In this document: one piece after another, positions 1-8,802 of the stretch
Numbering within the stretch: position 1 is the first letter of the stretch
Layout: each line of letters opens with the position of its first letter
NCBI RefSeq assembly: GCF_000426845.1
Contig: NZ_AUGD01000017.1
Location: 43,369 to 107,368 of the forward strand
Direction of reading: 5' to 3'
Source of the DNA: Bradyrhizobium sp. in8p8
Lineage (GTDB): Bacteria > Pseudomonadota > Alphaproteobacteria > Rhizobiales > Xanthobacteraceae
Length of the DNA stretch: 64,000 bases
Position numbers and translations under genes: made by a program
The notes under the pieces: generated by a model
What the model was told of the DNA's origin: nothing
Databases searched by the model: none
The model's input: the letters and a program-made list of their open reading frames with translations, nothing else

Positions 1-295
1 GAACGGCCGCTCGGCAATCATGGGCCCCGATCAGGCCGCCAATACGCTCGCGATGGTTCGCGACGAGGCCCACAAGCGCGAAGGCACGAGCTGGACCGAC
101 GAGGAGCGCGAGGCCTATCGCGCGCCGGTGCGCAAGGAGTTCGAGGACTTCGCCAACGCCTATAACTTCGCCCGCAATACCTGGTGCGACATGGTGATCG
201 ACCCGCTTGAGACCCGGAACGTGATGGCGCTGCTGCTCGACCTCGCCGGCCGCCTGCCGCAGCAGCGCACCGACTTCGGCGTACTCCGGATGTGA
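1..295 (+). CDS. Acyl-CoA carboxylase carboxyltransferase (beta) subunit, 3' end
   Basis: Only the last 97 or so codons are in the window; the reading frame is open from base 2 and ends at a TGA at 293-295. The tail DPLETRNVMALLLDLAG followed by FGVLRM matches the C-terminus of the methylcrotonyl-CoA/geranyl-CoA carboxylase type of carboxyltransferase, which usually ends in FGVFRM. This subunit transfers carboxyl from carboxybiotin to the acyl-CoA. The biotin carboxylase subunit follows 16 bases later, so the pair should form one alpha-beta enzyme. The exact acyl-CoA (methylcrotonyl, geranyl, propionyl or other) cannot be decided from this fragment. Confidence 0.85.
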   Translation, partial: NGRSAIMGPDQAANTLAMVRDEAHKREGTSWTDEEREAYRAPVRKEFEDFANAYNFARNTWCDMVIDPLETRNVMALLLDLAGRLPQQRTDFGVLRM

Positions 296-311
296 CGACG
301 GGAGATAGCCG

Positions 312-2309
312 GTGTTCAAGAAAATCCTGATTGCGAACCGTGGCGAGATCGCCTGCCGCATCGCGCGGACCTGCCGCAAGCTCGGCGTCGCTGTAGCCGG
401 CGTTCACTCGTCGGTCGATGCTGACTCATTGCACGTCAAGACCATCGGTGAATCCTACTTGATCGGCGGCGGCGCTGCCTCCGACAGCTATTTGCGCATC
501 GATGCCGTGATCGCCGCGGCCAAGACCGCAGGCGCGGAAGCTATTCATCCCGGCTTCGGCTTCCTGGCCGAGAATGCGGAATTCGCGCGCGCGGTCGAAG
601 CCGCAGGCCTCGTCTTCATCGGACCGACACCTGAGGTGATTGAACGCTTGGGCGACAAGGCTTCCGCCAAGCGCGAAGCCGAAGCGGCTGGCGTGCCGAC
701 CGTTCCCGGCAGTCAGACGCCGAGCGAGGACGTTACGGCCGTGGCCGGCATCGTGAAGCAACTCGGCCTGCCCGCGATGCTGAAAGCGGCAGCCGGCGGC
801 GGCGGGAAAGGTATGCGCGCGGTGTCCAAAGCCGGCGGGCTGGAGGGCGAAATCGAAGCCGCGATGCGCGAGGCGAAAAACTCGTTCGGGAGTGCCGGAC
901 TGATCGTCGAAAAGCTGATCGAGCACGGCCGTCATATCGAGGTGCAGATCGCCGGCGACGGCACGGGCAACGTGATCCACTTGTTCGAACGCGAATGCTC
1001 GCTGCAACGCCGGCACCAGAAGCTGATCGAGGAAGCACCGGCCGCAAACCTCCCCGCCGCTCTGCGCGAACGCATGACTGATGATGCGACGCGGCTCGGC
1101 AAGCGCCTCAATTACCGCGGCGTCGGCACCGTTGAATTCATCGTCGGCGGCGGCGACTACTACTTCCTAGAGGTCAATCCGCGGCTCCAGGTCGAGCATC
1201 CCGTCACCGAAATGGTGACCGGTATCGATATTGTCGAACTGATGCTGCGGATTGCAGCCGGCGAAGGCTTGCCGTTCGAACAGGACGACATCGCCTGCGC
1301 AGGCCACGCGGTCGAGGCGCGGATTTGCGCGGAGGATGCCGCCGACAATTTCATGCCCTGCACGGGCGATCTGGCCTATGTCAACTTCCCCACAGCCGAC
1401 GTACGGGTCGAGACCGGCGTCGAGAGCGGATCGAGTGTTTCGCCCTATTACGACTCCATGCTGGCCAAGCTGATCACCAATGCGGAGACCCGGAACGAAG
1501 CGCTCGACCAGCTCAGCCACGCGCTCGGCGCGACCTCGATCTTCGGCATTACGACCAACCAGGATTTCCTGGCGCGTCTGATTGCGCTACCGGAAGCGCG
1601 CAACGCGACTTTCCATACGCGCTTGATCGACGAGCAGATCGACCAGCTTGTCGAAAGGACCAGGGGACCTGACGTCGAGGCATCGGCGCTAGGCGCGTAC
1701 TTCTGGCTGATGCAGCAACGTCCGCGCGCGGCGAGCAACCCGTGGCAAACGCGCGAAACCACAGCGTGGCAGATGGCAACCGGCGGCGACGGATTATCGC
1801 CGATCCCGGTGCTGCATCTCGAAGCCGCCGGCGCCAGCGCGGAGATCCGGTTTGCGCCGCAGCAAGCCGACGGCCACATGATCGTCGGCGTCAATAACGA
1901 CAAGGTTTCTGTCAATCTTCTGCCCGCTGATGATGGCGCCTTCGTCGCTATTATTGCCGGCCGTCGCGAATCCGTTCGCATTCTTCAGCACGATCGAACC
2001 CTGTTCGTGCATGATCGCCGCGGCGTGCATACGCTGACCGCCATTCCCTACCTGACCTATATAAGTGCAACGACGGAAGCGAGCGGAGAGCTGCGCGCCC
2101 CGATGATGGGCATGATCCGCAAGGTCAACGTCGCCATCGGCGACAAGGTCAGGGTTGGCGATGTCGTCGCGATCCTTGAATCGATGAAGATGGAATTGCG
2201 TATCAGCAGCCAGATCGACGGCACGGTATCAGCGGTGAATTGCTGCGCCAACGAGATCATCGAACGCAATGCGATTGTCGTCGTCGTCGAAGCCGCCGGG
2301 CAGGCCTGA
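312..2309 (+). CDS. Acyl-CoA carboxylase biotin carboxylase/biotin carrier (alpha) subunit
   Basis: This 665-residue protein has the full domain order of the family. The N-terminal biotin carboxylase domain begins KKILIANRGEIACRI. The ATP-grasp glycine loop AAAGGGGKGMR lies near residue 160, the active-site stretch FLEVNPRLQVEHPVTE near residue 290, and a biotinyl domain at the end has the attachment motif ESMKME (Lys about 626; most homologues have AMKM). It carboxylates biotin with ATP and bicarbonate for the beta subunit just upstream. The start is GTG, with GGGAG about 8 bases before it. The gene is intact, unlike the transporter genes downstream in the same run. Confidence 0.95.
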   Translation: MFKKILIANRGEIACRIARTCRKLGVAVAGVHSSVDADSLHVKTIGESYLIGGGAASDSYLRIDAVIAAAKTAGAEAIHPGFGFLAENAEFARAVEAAGLVFIGPTPEVIERLGDKASAKREAEAAGVPTVPGSQTPSEDVTAVAGIVKQLGLPAMLKAAAGGGGKGMRAVSKAGGLEGEIEAAMREAKNSFGSAGLIVEKLIEHGRHIEVQIAGDGTGNVIHLFERECSLQRRHQKLIEEAPAANLPAALRERMTDDATRLGKRLNYRGVGTVEFIVGGGDYYFLEVNPRLQVEHPVTEMVTGIDIVELMLRIAAGEGLPFEQDDIACAGHAVEARICAEDAADNFMPCTGDLAYVNFPTADVRVETGVESGSSVSPYYDSMLAKLITNAETRNEALDQLSHALGATSIFGITTNQDFLARLIALPEARNATFHTRLIDEQIDQLVERTRGPDVEASALGAYFWLMQQRPRAASNPWQTRETTAWQMATGGDGLSPIPVLHLEAAGASAEIRFAPQQADGHMIVGVNNDKVSVNLLPADDGAFVAIIAGRRESVRILQHDRTLFVHDRRGVHTLTAIPYLTYISATTEASGELRAPMMGMIRKVNVAIGDKVRVGDVVAILESMKMELRISSQIDGTVSAVNCCANEIIERNAIVVVVEAAGQA

Positions 2310-2339
2310 CATACCAGCAACAAGACGAGGGAGTGGGAC

Positions 2340-3107
2340 ATGCGATTTGGATCGGTCAATTACGAAACCAGAGGCAAGGTCGCGCTCCTGACGCTCGACG
2401 AACCGCAGAAGCTCAACGCGCTGAGCCCAGGCATTCGCCAAGGCATCCTCGAAGGGCTGAAGCAGGCGGATGCGGATGACAATATCCGTGTCGCCGTCAT
2501 CACCGGCAACGGCGACAAGGCGTTCTGCGCCGGAGCCAATATCGGCGAATTCGACTTCGATCCGGAAAGGGCGCGCAGCTTCCTGATCGACGCGATGGAA
2601 GTGCTGGCAGCGCCGGAGAACACCCGCAAGATCGTGATTTCTGCCGTCAACGGCATCGCCTATGGCGGCGGCTTCGAACTCGCGATTGCCTCCGATTTCA
2701 TCATCGCCTCCGACCGCGCCAAATTCGCCGTTCCAGAGATCAAGCTGGGCCTGCTGCCGGGCTTTGCGATCGTTCGCCTGCAAGGGATCGTCGGCCGCGC
2801 CAAGGCCAAGGAGCTGAGCGTTCTCGGCGATCCGATCTCGGCCGAAGAAGCCTGCCGGCTCGGCATTGCGCTCCGCGTGGCGCCGCATGCCGAACTGCTC
2901 GCCAATGCTCTCGCCTTTGCCGAACAGATCGCCGCCAAGCCGCGGCTCGCAGTGCGGATGGCGAAGTCGTTCTACAATCGCGGGTTGGGCGGCGACGACA
3001 TGCGTCATGTCATCGACGGTTTCCCGTTCCTGTTCATGCACGAGGATGCGCGCGAAGGAATCGCCGCATTCCGGGAAAAGCGTCAGCCCAGATTTAGAGA
3101 AAAGTAG
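2340..3107 (+). CDS. Enoyl-CoA hydratase (crotonase family)
   Basis: A 255-residue crotonase. The oxyanion-hole segment AFCAGANI and the stretch YGGGFELAIASDF are present. Both catalytic glutamates of true hydratases are kept, one in GGGFEL and one in VPEIKLG, so water addition to an enoyl-CoA is the expected reaction. It lies 30 bases after the carboxylase alpha subunit, with a GAGGGAG-like ribosome site before the ATG. A hydratase beside an acyl-CoA carboxylase recalls leucine/isovalerate or acyclic terpene breakdown (methylglutaconyl-CoA or isohexenylglutaconyl-CoA hydration). That assignment is inference from context only. Confidence 0.9.
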   Translation: MRFGSVNYETRGKVALLTLDEPQKLNALSPGIRQGILEGLKQADADDNIRVAVITGNGDKAFCAGANIGEFDFDPERARSFLIDAMEVLAAPENTRKIVISAVNGIAYGGGFELAIASDFIIASDRAKFAVPEIKLGLLPGFAIVRLQGIVGRAKAKELSVLGDPISAEEACRLGIALRVAPHAELLANALAFAEQIAAKPRLAVRMAKSFYNRGLGGDDMRHVIDGFPFLFMHEDAREGIAAFREKRQPRFREK

Positions 3108-3168
3108 TAGACGGCTTTTGCGGGCGGAATCGACAAGCTGCCGTACCCTCGCCGCCTTGCCTTGAAAT

Positions 3169-3178
3169 CGAACGTTCG
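3169..3178. promoter_or_regulatory. Palindrome CGAACGTTCG, possible TetR-type operator
   Basis: A perfect 10-base palindrome lies in the 147-base gap between the hydratase and the livG-like gene. The flanks extend it imperfectly towards the AACGAACGTTCGTT form seen for some TetR-family operators. It is placed where it could control an internal promoter for the transporter/acyl-CoA synthetase genes. No TetR gene is in the window. The regulatory role is inferred. Confidence 0.3.
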
Positions 3179-3254
3179 TTAGCTTCGCCAGACAAGAAAT
3201 CGGCGGGGTCTCGAACCCACTAAGCCAAAAATAACAACGCGTTGGAGAGACAGT

Positions 3255-4053
3255 TTGTCGTTTGCTGGCGGGACATCCGGTCCGGTATTGCAATGCCAAT
3301 CCGTCGAGCGACGGTTTGGCGGGATCGTCGCGCTCAACGGTATCGACATGCATATCGAACGCGGCGAGATCTTCGGCCTGGTCGGCCCGAACGGGTGCGG
3401 CAAGACCACCCTCACCAACGCCGATCACGGGCTTCTATCCGCCGCAGCGCGGCCGCATCCTGCTCAACGGCCGCGACATCACCGGTCTTGCGCCGCATTA
3501 CATCGCAACGCTCGGTGTCGCCCGCACCTTCCAGAATCTCGCGCTGTTCAACGGCATGAGCGTACTCGACAATATCCTGCTCGGCCGTCACATCCACATG
3601 AAGCCGAGCGTGGCGCGCACCGCGCTGTACTGGTGGCTCGGCCGCCGTGACGAGACCGCGAACCGCGCCGCAGTGGAAGAAGTCATCGAATTCCTGCAGC
3701 TTGAAGGCGTGCGCGACGAACTCGTCGACGTCATCCCGATCGGCCTCAAGAAGCGCGTCGAACTGGCGCGCGCGCTGGCCGCGGAGCCGAGTTTCCTGGT
3801 GCTGGACGAGCCGATGGCCGGCATGAACCAAGAAGAAAAGGAATACATGGCGCGGTTTATCCTCGATGCCCGCGACGAGCGCGGCGTCACCGTGCTGTTG
3901 ATCGAACATCATATGGACGTCATCACCGGCATCTGCGACCGGATGCTGGCGCTGAATTACGGAGCGATGATCGGCAGCGGTATTCCTGCCGACGTCATCG
4001 CCGACCCGCGGGTGGTCGAGGCCTATATCGGGGGCGCCCATGGCGCGCACTGA
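3255..4053 (+). pseudogene. livG: Liv-type ABC transporter ATP-binding protein, frameshifted
   Basis: The protein reads correctly from a TTG start, with GGAGAGA just upstream, through the Walker A motif GPNGCGKTT. It then breaks at about base 3423. Removing one G there joins the frame to ITGFYPPQRGRILLNGRDITG, with VARTFQNLALF, the Walker B region LVLDEPMAG and the C-terminal stretch LIEHHMDVITGICDRM all present in the second frame. Without correction the first frame stops near 3650, soon after Walker A, giving no functional ATPase. It is the LivG-type subunit of the transporter encoded around it. Its end overlaps the next gene by 14 bases. A sequencing error is possible, but three neighbouring genes are also hit. 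Confidence 0.85.
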
Positions 4054-5965
4054 CCAGACCGCGGCCTGGAATTTCGAGACAAATACCACGCTAATCCGCG
4101 TGCTAGCTCGCAATGCCGAAGTTTTTCCGGATCGCGTAGCGGTTCGAGAAAAAAGTAGGGGTATCTGGCAGGAGATGACGTGGTGCGAGTTTTGCGACAT
4201 CGTGCTGCGCTATGCCGCGGGACTGGAAGCACTCGGCTTCAAGGCCGGCGAAGTCATGCTGGTGCTCGGCGATAACCGCCCTCGCCTCTACGCCGGCATG
4301 CTGGCCGCGGGCGCGCTCGGCGGCTACGCGATGCCGGCCTATCCCGATGCCACGCTCGAGGAGATCAAACATTTCGTCCATGAAGGCGGCGCGCGGTTCG
4401 TGCTCGCCGAAGACCAGGAGCAGGTCGACAAGACGCTGGAGCTGCGCGAGCAAGGCTCCGCGATCGACCACATCGTCTATGACGACCCACGCGGCCTCGC
4501 CTCCTATTCCAACCCGGGGCTGATCTCATGGGATGGGGTTCAGGCCAAGGGCGCAGAGCGTCTTGCAGCCTCGAATGACGCACGGGCAGAGCTGATCGCG
4601 CGCGCGGGCCCTAATGGCCCCGCTGTGTTCGTGCATTCGTCGGGGAGCACCGGCAAGCCGAAGGGCGTGGTACTCTCGCATCGCAATCTGCTGTCCGGCG
4701 TCCGCAACGCCTATCAGGGCAAGGCGTTCGATTTTGGTGAAGATATCCTCGCCTATCTACCGATGGCCTGGATCGGCGACTTCGCAATGACGATGGGCGG
4801 CGGCATTCCGCTGCACTTCACCATCAATATTCCCGAGCGGCAGGAAACCGTGCTGCAGAACCTGCGAGAGATCGCGCCGACATTCTATCTCGCCGCTCCC
4901 CGCAGCTGGGACAACCTGCTAACGACCATTCAGGTGCGCGTCGAGGATTCCTCTTGGCTCAAGCGTCGCATCTACGACGCGCTGATCACGTCCGCCATCA
5001 ATGCCGAGAAACGCAAGCTCGGGGGCAAGGAGCCGACACTGAAGCAGAAACTGCTCGCCCCGTTGTGCGAGTTGCTGGTGTCCGGCCCAATCAAGGACCA
5101 GTTCGGCCTCACCCGGCTGCGTGGCGCCTTCACCGGCGGCGAAGCGATGGGCGAAGACACGTTCATCTTCTACCGCGCGCTCGGCATTAAGCTGCGCCAG
5201 CTCTACGGCCAGACCGAGAGCAGCGCGTACAACGCGATCCAGGGACTGGACGAAGTCCGGCTCCACACGGTCGGGCGGCCGCTACCCGGTGTCGACGTCA
5301 AGATCAGCGAGTCCGGCGAGATCATGATCCGCTCCGGCAGCGTGTTCAGCGGCTACTTCAAGCAGGAACAGGCGACACGCGAGAGCCTCGAGGATGGCCG
5401 GCTGCATACCGGCGACGCCGGCTATGTCGAGCCGGACGGTCACCTCGTCGTGCTCGGCCGCCTGTCTGATGTCGTGCATACCGCCAAGGGCGAGCGATAC
5501 ATTCCGAATTACATCGAGAACCGCCTGAAGTTCAGCCCTTACATCAAGGATGCAGCGGTACTCGGCCGCGACCGCGATACGCTGGCAACGCTGGTGTGTA
5601 TCGACAAGGACGCGGTCGGCCTGTGGGCCGAACTGCGCGGCATCTCCTATATGTCTTGCGCTGATCTCTCGCAGAAGCCGGAGGTGATCAAGCTGATCGG
5701 CTCTGCCGTCAAGCACGTCAACGGCACCCTGCCGGAGGGATTGCAGCTCAAGCAGTTCGTCTGCCTGCATAAGGAATTCGACCCGGATGATGGCGAAGTG
5801 ACCCGCACCCGCAAGATCCGCCGCAACGTCGTCGAGGAGCGTTACAAACCGATCATCGATGCGATCTACGATCGAAAGACGAGCGTCCTGATGAAGGCGC
5901 AGGTCAGCTACGAGTCCGGCGAAGTCGGCGTCATCGAGCGCACGCTTTCGGTGCAGGAGGCCTGA
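4040..5965 (+). CDS. AMP-forming long-chain-type acyl-CoA synthetase
   Basis: A 641-residue adenylate-forming enzyme that activates a carboxylic acid to its CoA ester with ATP. The phosphate loop FVHSSGSTGKPKGV (about residue 195), the motif YGQTESS (about 393), and LHTGDAGYVEPDGHLVVLGR (about 455) are all present. The length and the LSDVVHTAKGERYIPNYIEN segment fit the long-chain/bubblegum type rather than acetyl-CoA synthetases. The gene sits between the livG and livH genes, so the imported acid is probably its substrate. It is intact. LivH starts 2 bases after its stop. Confidence 0.92.
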   Translation: MARTDQTAAWNFETNTTLIRVLARNAEVFPDRVAVREKSRGIWQEMTWCEFCDIVLRYAAGLEALGFKAGEVMLVLGDNRPRLYAGMLAAGALGGYAMPAYPDATLEEIKHFVHEGGARFVLAEDQEQVDKTLELREQGSAIDHIVYDDPRGLASYSNPGLISWDGVQAKGAERLAASNDARAELIARAGPNGPAVFVHSSGSTGKPKGVVLSHRNLLSGVRNAYQGKAFDFGEDILAYLPMAWIGDFAMTMGGGIPLHFTINIPERQETVLQNLREIAPTFYLAAPRSWDNLLTTIQVRVEDSSWLKRRIYDALITSAINAEKRKLGGKEPTLKQKLLAPLCELLVSGPIKDQFGLTRLRGAFTGGEAMGEDTFIFYRALGIKLRQLYGQTESSAYNAIQGLDEVRLHTVGRPLPGVDVKISESGEIMIRSGSVFSGYFKQEQATRESLEDGRLHTGDAGYVEPDGHLVVLGRLSDVVHTAKGERYIPNYIENRLKFSPYIKDAAVLGRDRDTLATLVCIDKDAVGLWAELRGISYMSCADLSQKPEVIKLIGSAVKHVNGTLPEGLQLKQFVCLHKEFDPDDGEVTRTRKIRRNVVEERYKPIIDAIYDRKTSVLMKAQVSYESGEVGVIERTLSVQEA

Positions 5966-5967
5966 CG

Positions 5968-6854
5968 ATGGATTGGGCGCTACTGGCCGAGTCGGCCGTC
6001 AACGGAAGCTTGGTCGGCCTGATGTATTCGCTGGTCGCAATGGGCATCGTGCTGATCTACAAATCGTCGTCGGTGCCGAACCTGGCGCAGGGATCGATGA
6101 CGATGCTCGGCGCCTATATCGTGCTCGCCTATGCGAGCCGGTTCGGCGCGCCCATCTGGCTTTCGATCATTTTCGCCATCGTCACCATGTTCGGCGTCGG
6201 CATCGCCATCGAGCGGGTCGCGTTGCGGCGCCTCGCCGGCCGGCCGATCGTGATGATCCTGATGATGACGCTCGGGCTCGAGATTTTGCTCCGAGCCGGC
6301 TCGATGACGATCTGGGGGGGCACCGGGCGGCCGATGCCGATCGGCATCAGCGACGATCCGCTGTTCCTTGGGCCAATGCTGATCAACCGCGCCTATGCCG
6401 TCGGCGCCGCTGTTGCCGTCGTGATGTTTGGCGCGTTCGCCTTGTTCTTCCGGACCCGGATGGGCGTGGTGCTCCGCGCGATCTCGGACGACTACACGGC
6501 TGCCTGGTCGGTCGGCATCTCCGTCGAACGCGGCGTGGCGCTGTCATGGGCGATGTCCGCCGTGGTGGCCACGATCGCCGGCGTGCTGTGGGCCTCGGTG
6601 CAAGGCGTCGACCAGTCGCTGGCGCAACTGCTGCTGAAAGGCGTGACGGTCGCGTGCTCGGCGGACTAGACAGCATCGGCGGCGCGATGCTCGCAGGCCT
6701 GCTGTTCGGCATCGTCGAGGGCGTGACCAGCAGTTTCCTCGATCCGATACTGGGCGGCGCTAGTCGCGACCTCGTCGACGCCGCGATGCTGATCCTCACC
6801 ATCATGCTGCGCCCGCACGGCCTCTACGGCCGCCACGACATCGAGAGGATCTGA
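5968..6854 (+). pseudogene. livH: Liv-type ABC transporter permease, frameshifted
   Basis: A hydrophobic permease of the LivH family, starting MDWALLAESAVNGSLVGLMYSL. The frame is lost at about base 6654: the sequence reads GVTVACSAD and stops at 6669. Adding one base restores VAVLGGLDSIGGAMLAGLLFG and continues to 6854, giving the usual length of about 295 residues. The lost part contains the last transmembrane segments, so the uncorrected product should not work. It partners with the LivM-type permease directly downstream. Confidence 0.85.
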
Positions 6855-6858
6855 ATCG

Positions 6859-7932
6859 ATGTTGTTCAGGCAAGCCGGCGTCTTCCACACCAATTATGCC
6901 GCCGACCGCGCGCTGTTTCCGATTGCGGCCGACCGCTGGATGATCGGCATCCTGCTGATTATCGGCCTTGCCGCCCCGTTCGTCGTGAACTCGCTCTATC
7001 TCAGCAGCTATCTGCTGCCCTTGCTGGTGTGGACTGCCGGCGCGCTCGGCCTCAATCTCATCCTCGGCTGGGCCGGGCAGTTTCATCTCGGATACGCCGC
7101 CGTGATGGGCATCGGCGCCTATGCGACGGTTCACGCCAACAAGGCCGGCATCCCCTGGGAGATCGCGATCCTGATCGGCGGCGCGACCGCCTCTATCATC
7201 GGCATCGGCTTTGCGTTTGCCGCGCTGCGCGTCAAGGGACTGTATCTGGCGCTCAGCACCCTCGCCCTCCAGTTCGTGATGGACTGGACCATTTCGCATG
7301 TTCCGGCCATCAGCGGCGGCACGCAGGCGACGCTGCAAGCGCCGGACATCCGCCTGCTCGGCCAACCCATAACCTCGGACGCCGGGCTCTATTACGTCGC
7401 GTTCGTCTGGTGCATCCTGGTGACGTCGTTCATGCTGAACCTGCGACGCACCGCGCTCGGCCGCGCGTTGGTCGCGGTTCGGGAGAAGGACTTCGCGGCG
7501 GCTGTCATCGGCGTCAACAGCTTCTATTTCAAGCTGGTCGCCTTTGCAACGTCCTCATTCATCGGCGGCGTCACCGGCGCGATCTTGATCGGCACATTCT
7601 ATCACGCCGTTACGCCCGAACAGTTCTCTGTCGACGTCTCGATCCAGGCGCTGGCCATGGTGATCGTCGGCGGGCTCGGCAGCATCATCGGCAGCTATTT
7701 CGGCGCTGCCTTCATTCTGCTGATGCCGGGCGCTATGAACAGCCTGATCTCGTGGGCGGCGATCCGTTTCGGCTTTTCGCTCAGCATCGAGACGCTGGCG
7801 CATCTGCCGCAGGCTCTCTACGGCGCGCTGATCATCGGCTTCTTGCTGGTCGAACCGCTGGGCCTCGGCAAGATCTACAAGAACGTGCGCGACTATCTGC
7901 TGGTCTGGCCGTTCGGCTACGTGAAGAAATAG
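6859..7932 (+). CDS. livM: Liv-type ABC transporter permease
   Basis: A 357-residue integral membrane protein with about ten hydrophobic segments. It has the family signature LNLILGWAGQFHLGYAAVMGIGAYA near residue 65 and the cytoplasmic coupling region ALRVKGLYLALSTLALQF. The second permease subunit for branched-chain amino acid-type or organic acid uptake, it is predicted to pair with the LivH gene that ends 4 bases earlier. It is the only subunit gene of this transporter with no visible lesion. Confidence 0.92.
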   Translation: MLFRQAGVFHTNYAADRALFPIAADRWMIGILLIIGLAAPFVVNSLYLSSYLLPLLVWTAGALGLNLILGWAGQFHLGYAAVMGIGAYATVHANKAGIPWEIAILIGGATASIIGIGFAFAALRVKGLYLALSTLALQFVMDWTISHVPAISGGTQATLQAPDIRLLGQPITSDAGLYYVAFVWCILVTSFMLNLRRTALGRALVAVREKDFAAAVIGVNSFYFKLVAFATSSFIGGVTGAILIGTFYHAVTPEQFSVDVSIQALAMVIVGGLGSIIGSYFGAAFILLMPGAMNSLISWAAIRFGFSLSIETLAHLPQALYGALIIGFLLVEPLGLGKIYKNVRDYLLVWPFGYVKK

Positions 7933-7939
7933 GGCCACC

Positions 7940-8773
7940 ATGAGCGCATCGAGCCCAACCCCAACTGCTTCGAAGGTGCTTTCGCTCAACAATATCGAGG
8001 TTGTCTACGACTACGTGTCGCTGGCGATCAAGGGCGTGTCGCTCGACGTGCCCCAGGGCGGCATGGTGGCGCTCCTCGGCGCCAACGGCGCCGGCAAAAG
8101 CACTACGCTGAAGGCCATCAGCGGATTGTTGGTCGCCGAGCGCGGCGAGGTCCGCCGCGGCGAAGTCCAGTTTCACGACCGCAATATCGGCACGCTGTCG
8201 CCGCAGCAACGCGTCCAACTCGGCATCGCCCACGTGCTCGAGGGACGGCGGGTGTTCGAGCATCTGACACCCGAGGAAAACCTGATCGCGGCTTCCGCGA
8301 TCCGGAGCCGGGCCGACATGGCCCGCAACAAGGAGATGGTCTACAGCTATTTCCCGCGGCTTCACGAGCGGCGATCCAGCGCCGCCGGTTACCTATCGGG
8401 TGGCGAGCAGCAGATGCTGGCGATCGGGCGAGCGCTGATGACGCAGCCGAAACTGCTGATGCTGGACGAACCCAGCCTCGGGTTGGCGCCGTTTTTGGTT
8501 GCGGAAATCTTCCAAATCATCAGCCGCATCAACCGCGAGGAAGGTCTCTCGGTGCTGCTGGTCGAACAGAATGCGGTGGCAGCCCTCGAAATCGTCTCGC
8601 ACGGCTACTTGATCGAGAGCGGTCGTGTCGTCATGCACGACACGGCGGAAGCGCTGAAGAGCAATCCGGATTCAGGAGTTCTATCTCGGCGGCGCAAAGG
8701 GAAAGAGTTTCCACGCCATCAAGCACTACAGCCGGCGGAAACGCTGGCTGACCTGATTACGACCAGCGAATAA
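7940..8773 (+). CDS. livF: Liv-type ABC transporter ATP-binding protein with frameshifted C-terminus
   Basis: All ATPase motifs are present: Walker A LGANGAGKST, signature SGGEQQMLAIGRAL, Walker B LLMLDEPSLGLAP and the H-loop region LLVEQNAVAA. Near base 8671 the frame changes. The current product ends in an unrelated tail (SGVLSRRRKGKEF onward). The alternative frame reads QEFYLGGAKGKSFHAIKHYSRRKRWL and stops at 8756, which is the normal LivF-like tail. A two-base loss or one-base gain explains it. The core enzyme could still fold, so I list it as coding, but the family tail is gone. Confidence 0.75.
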   Translation: MSASSPTPTASKVLSLNNIEVVYDYVSLAIKGVSLDVPQGGMVALLGANGAGKSTTLKAISGLLVAERGEVRRGEVQFHDRNIGTLSPQQRVQLGIAHVLEGRRVFEHLTPEENLIAASAIRSRADMARNKEMVYSYFPRLHERRSSAAGYLSGGEQQMLAIGRALMTQPKLLMLDEPSLGLAPFLVAEIFQIISRINREEGLSVLLVEQNAVAALEIVSHGYLIESGRVVMHDTAEALKSNPDSGVLSRRRKGKEFPRHQALQPAETLADLITTSE

Positions 8774-8802
8774 GACAACAAACGACCAAAGGGAGAACCC
8801 AG

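Noticed and set aside
2229..3428. Minus-strand frame of 399 codons opposite the enoyl-CoA hydratase and livG
   Set aside because: The plus-strand proteins have clear family motifs. The antisense frame has none and spans an intergenic gap.
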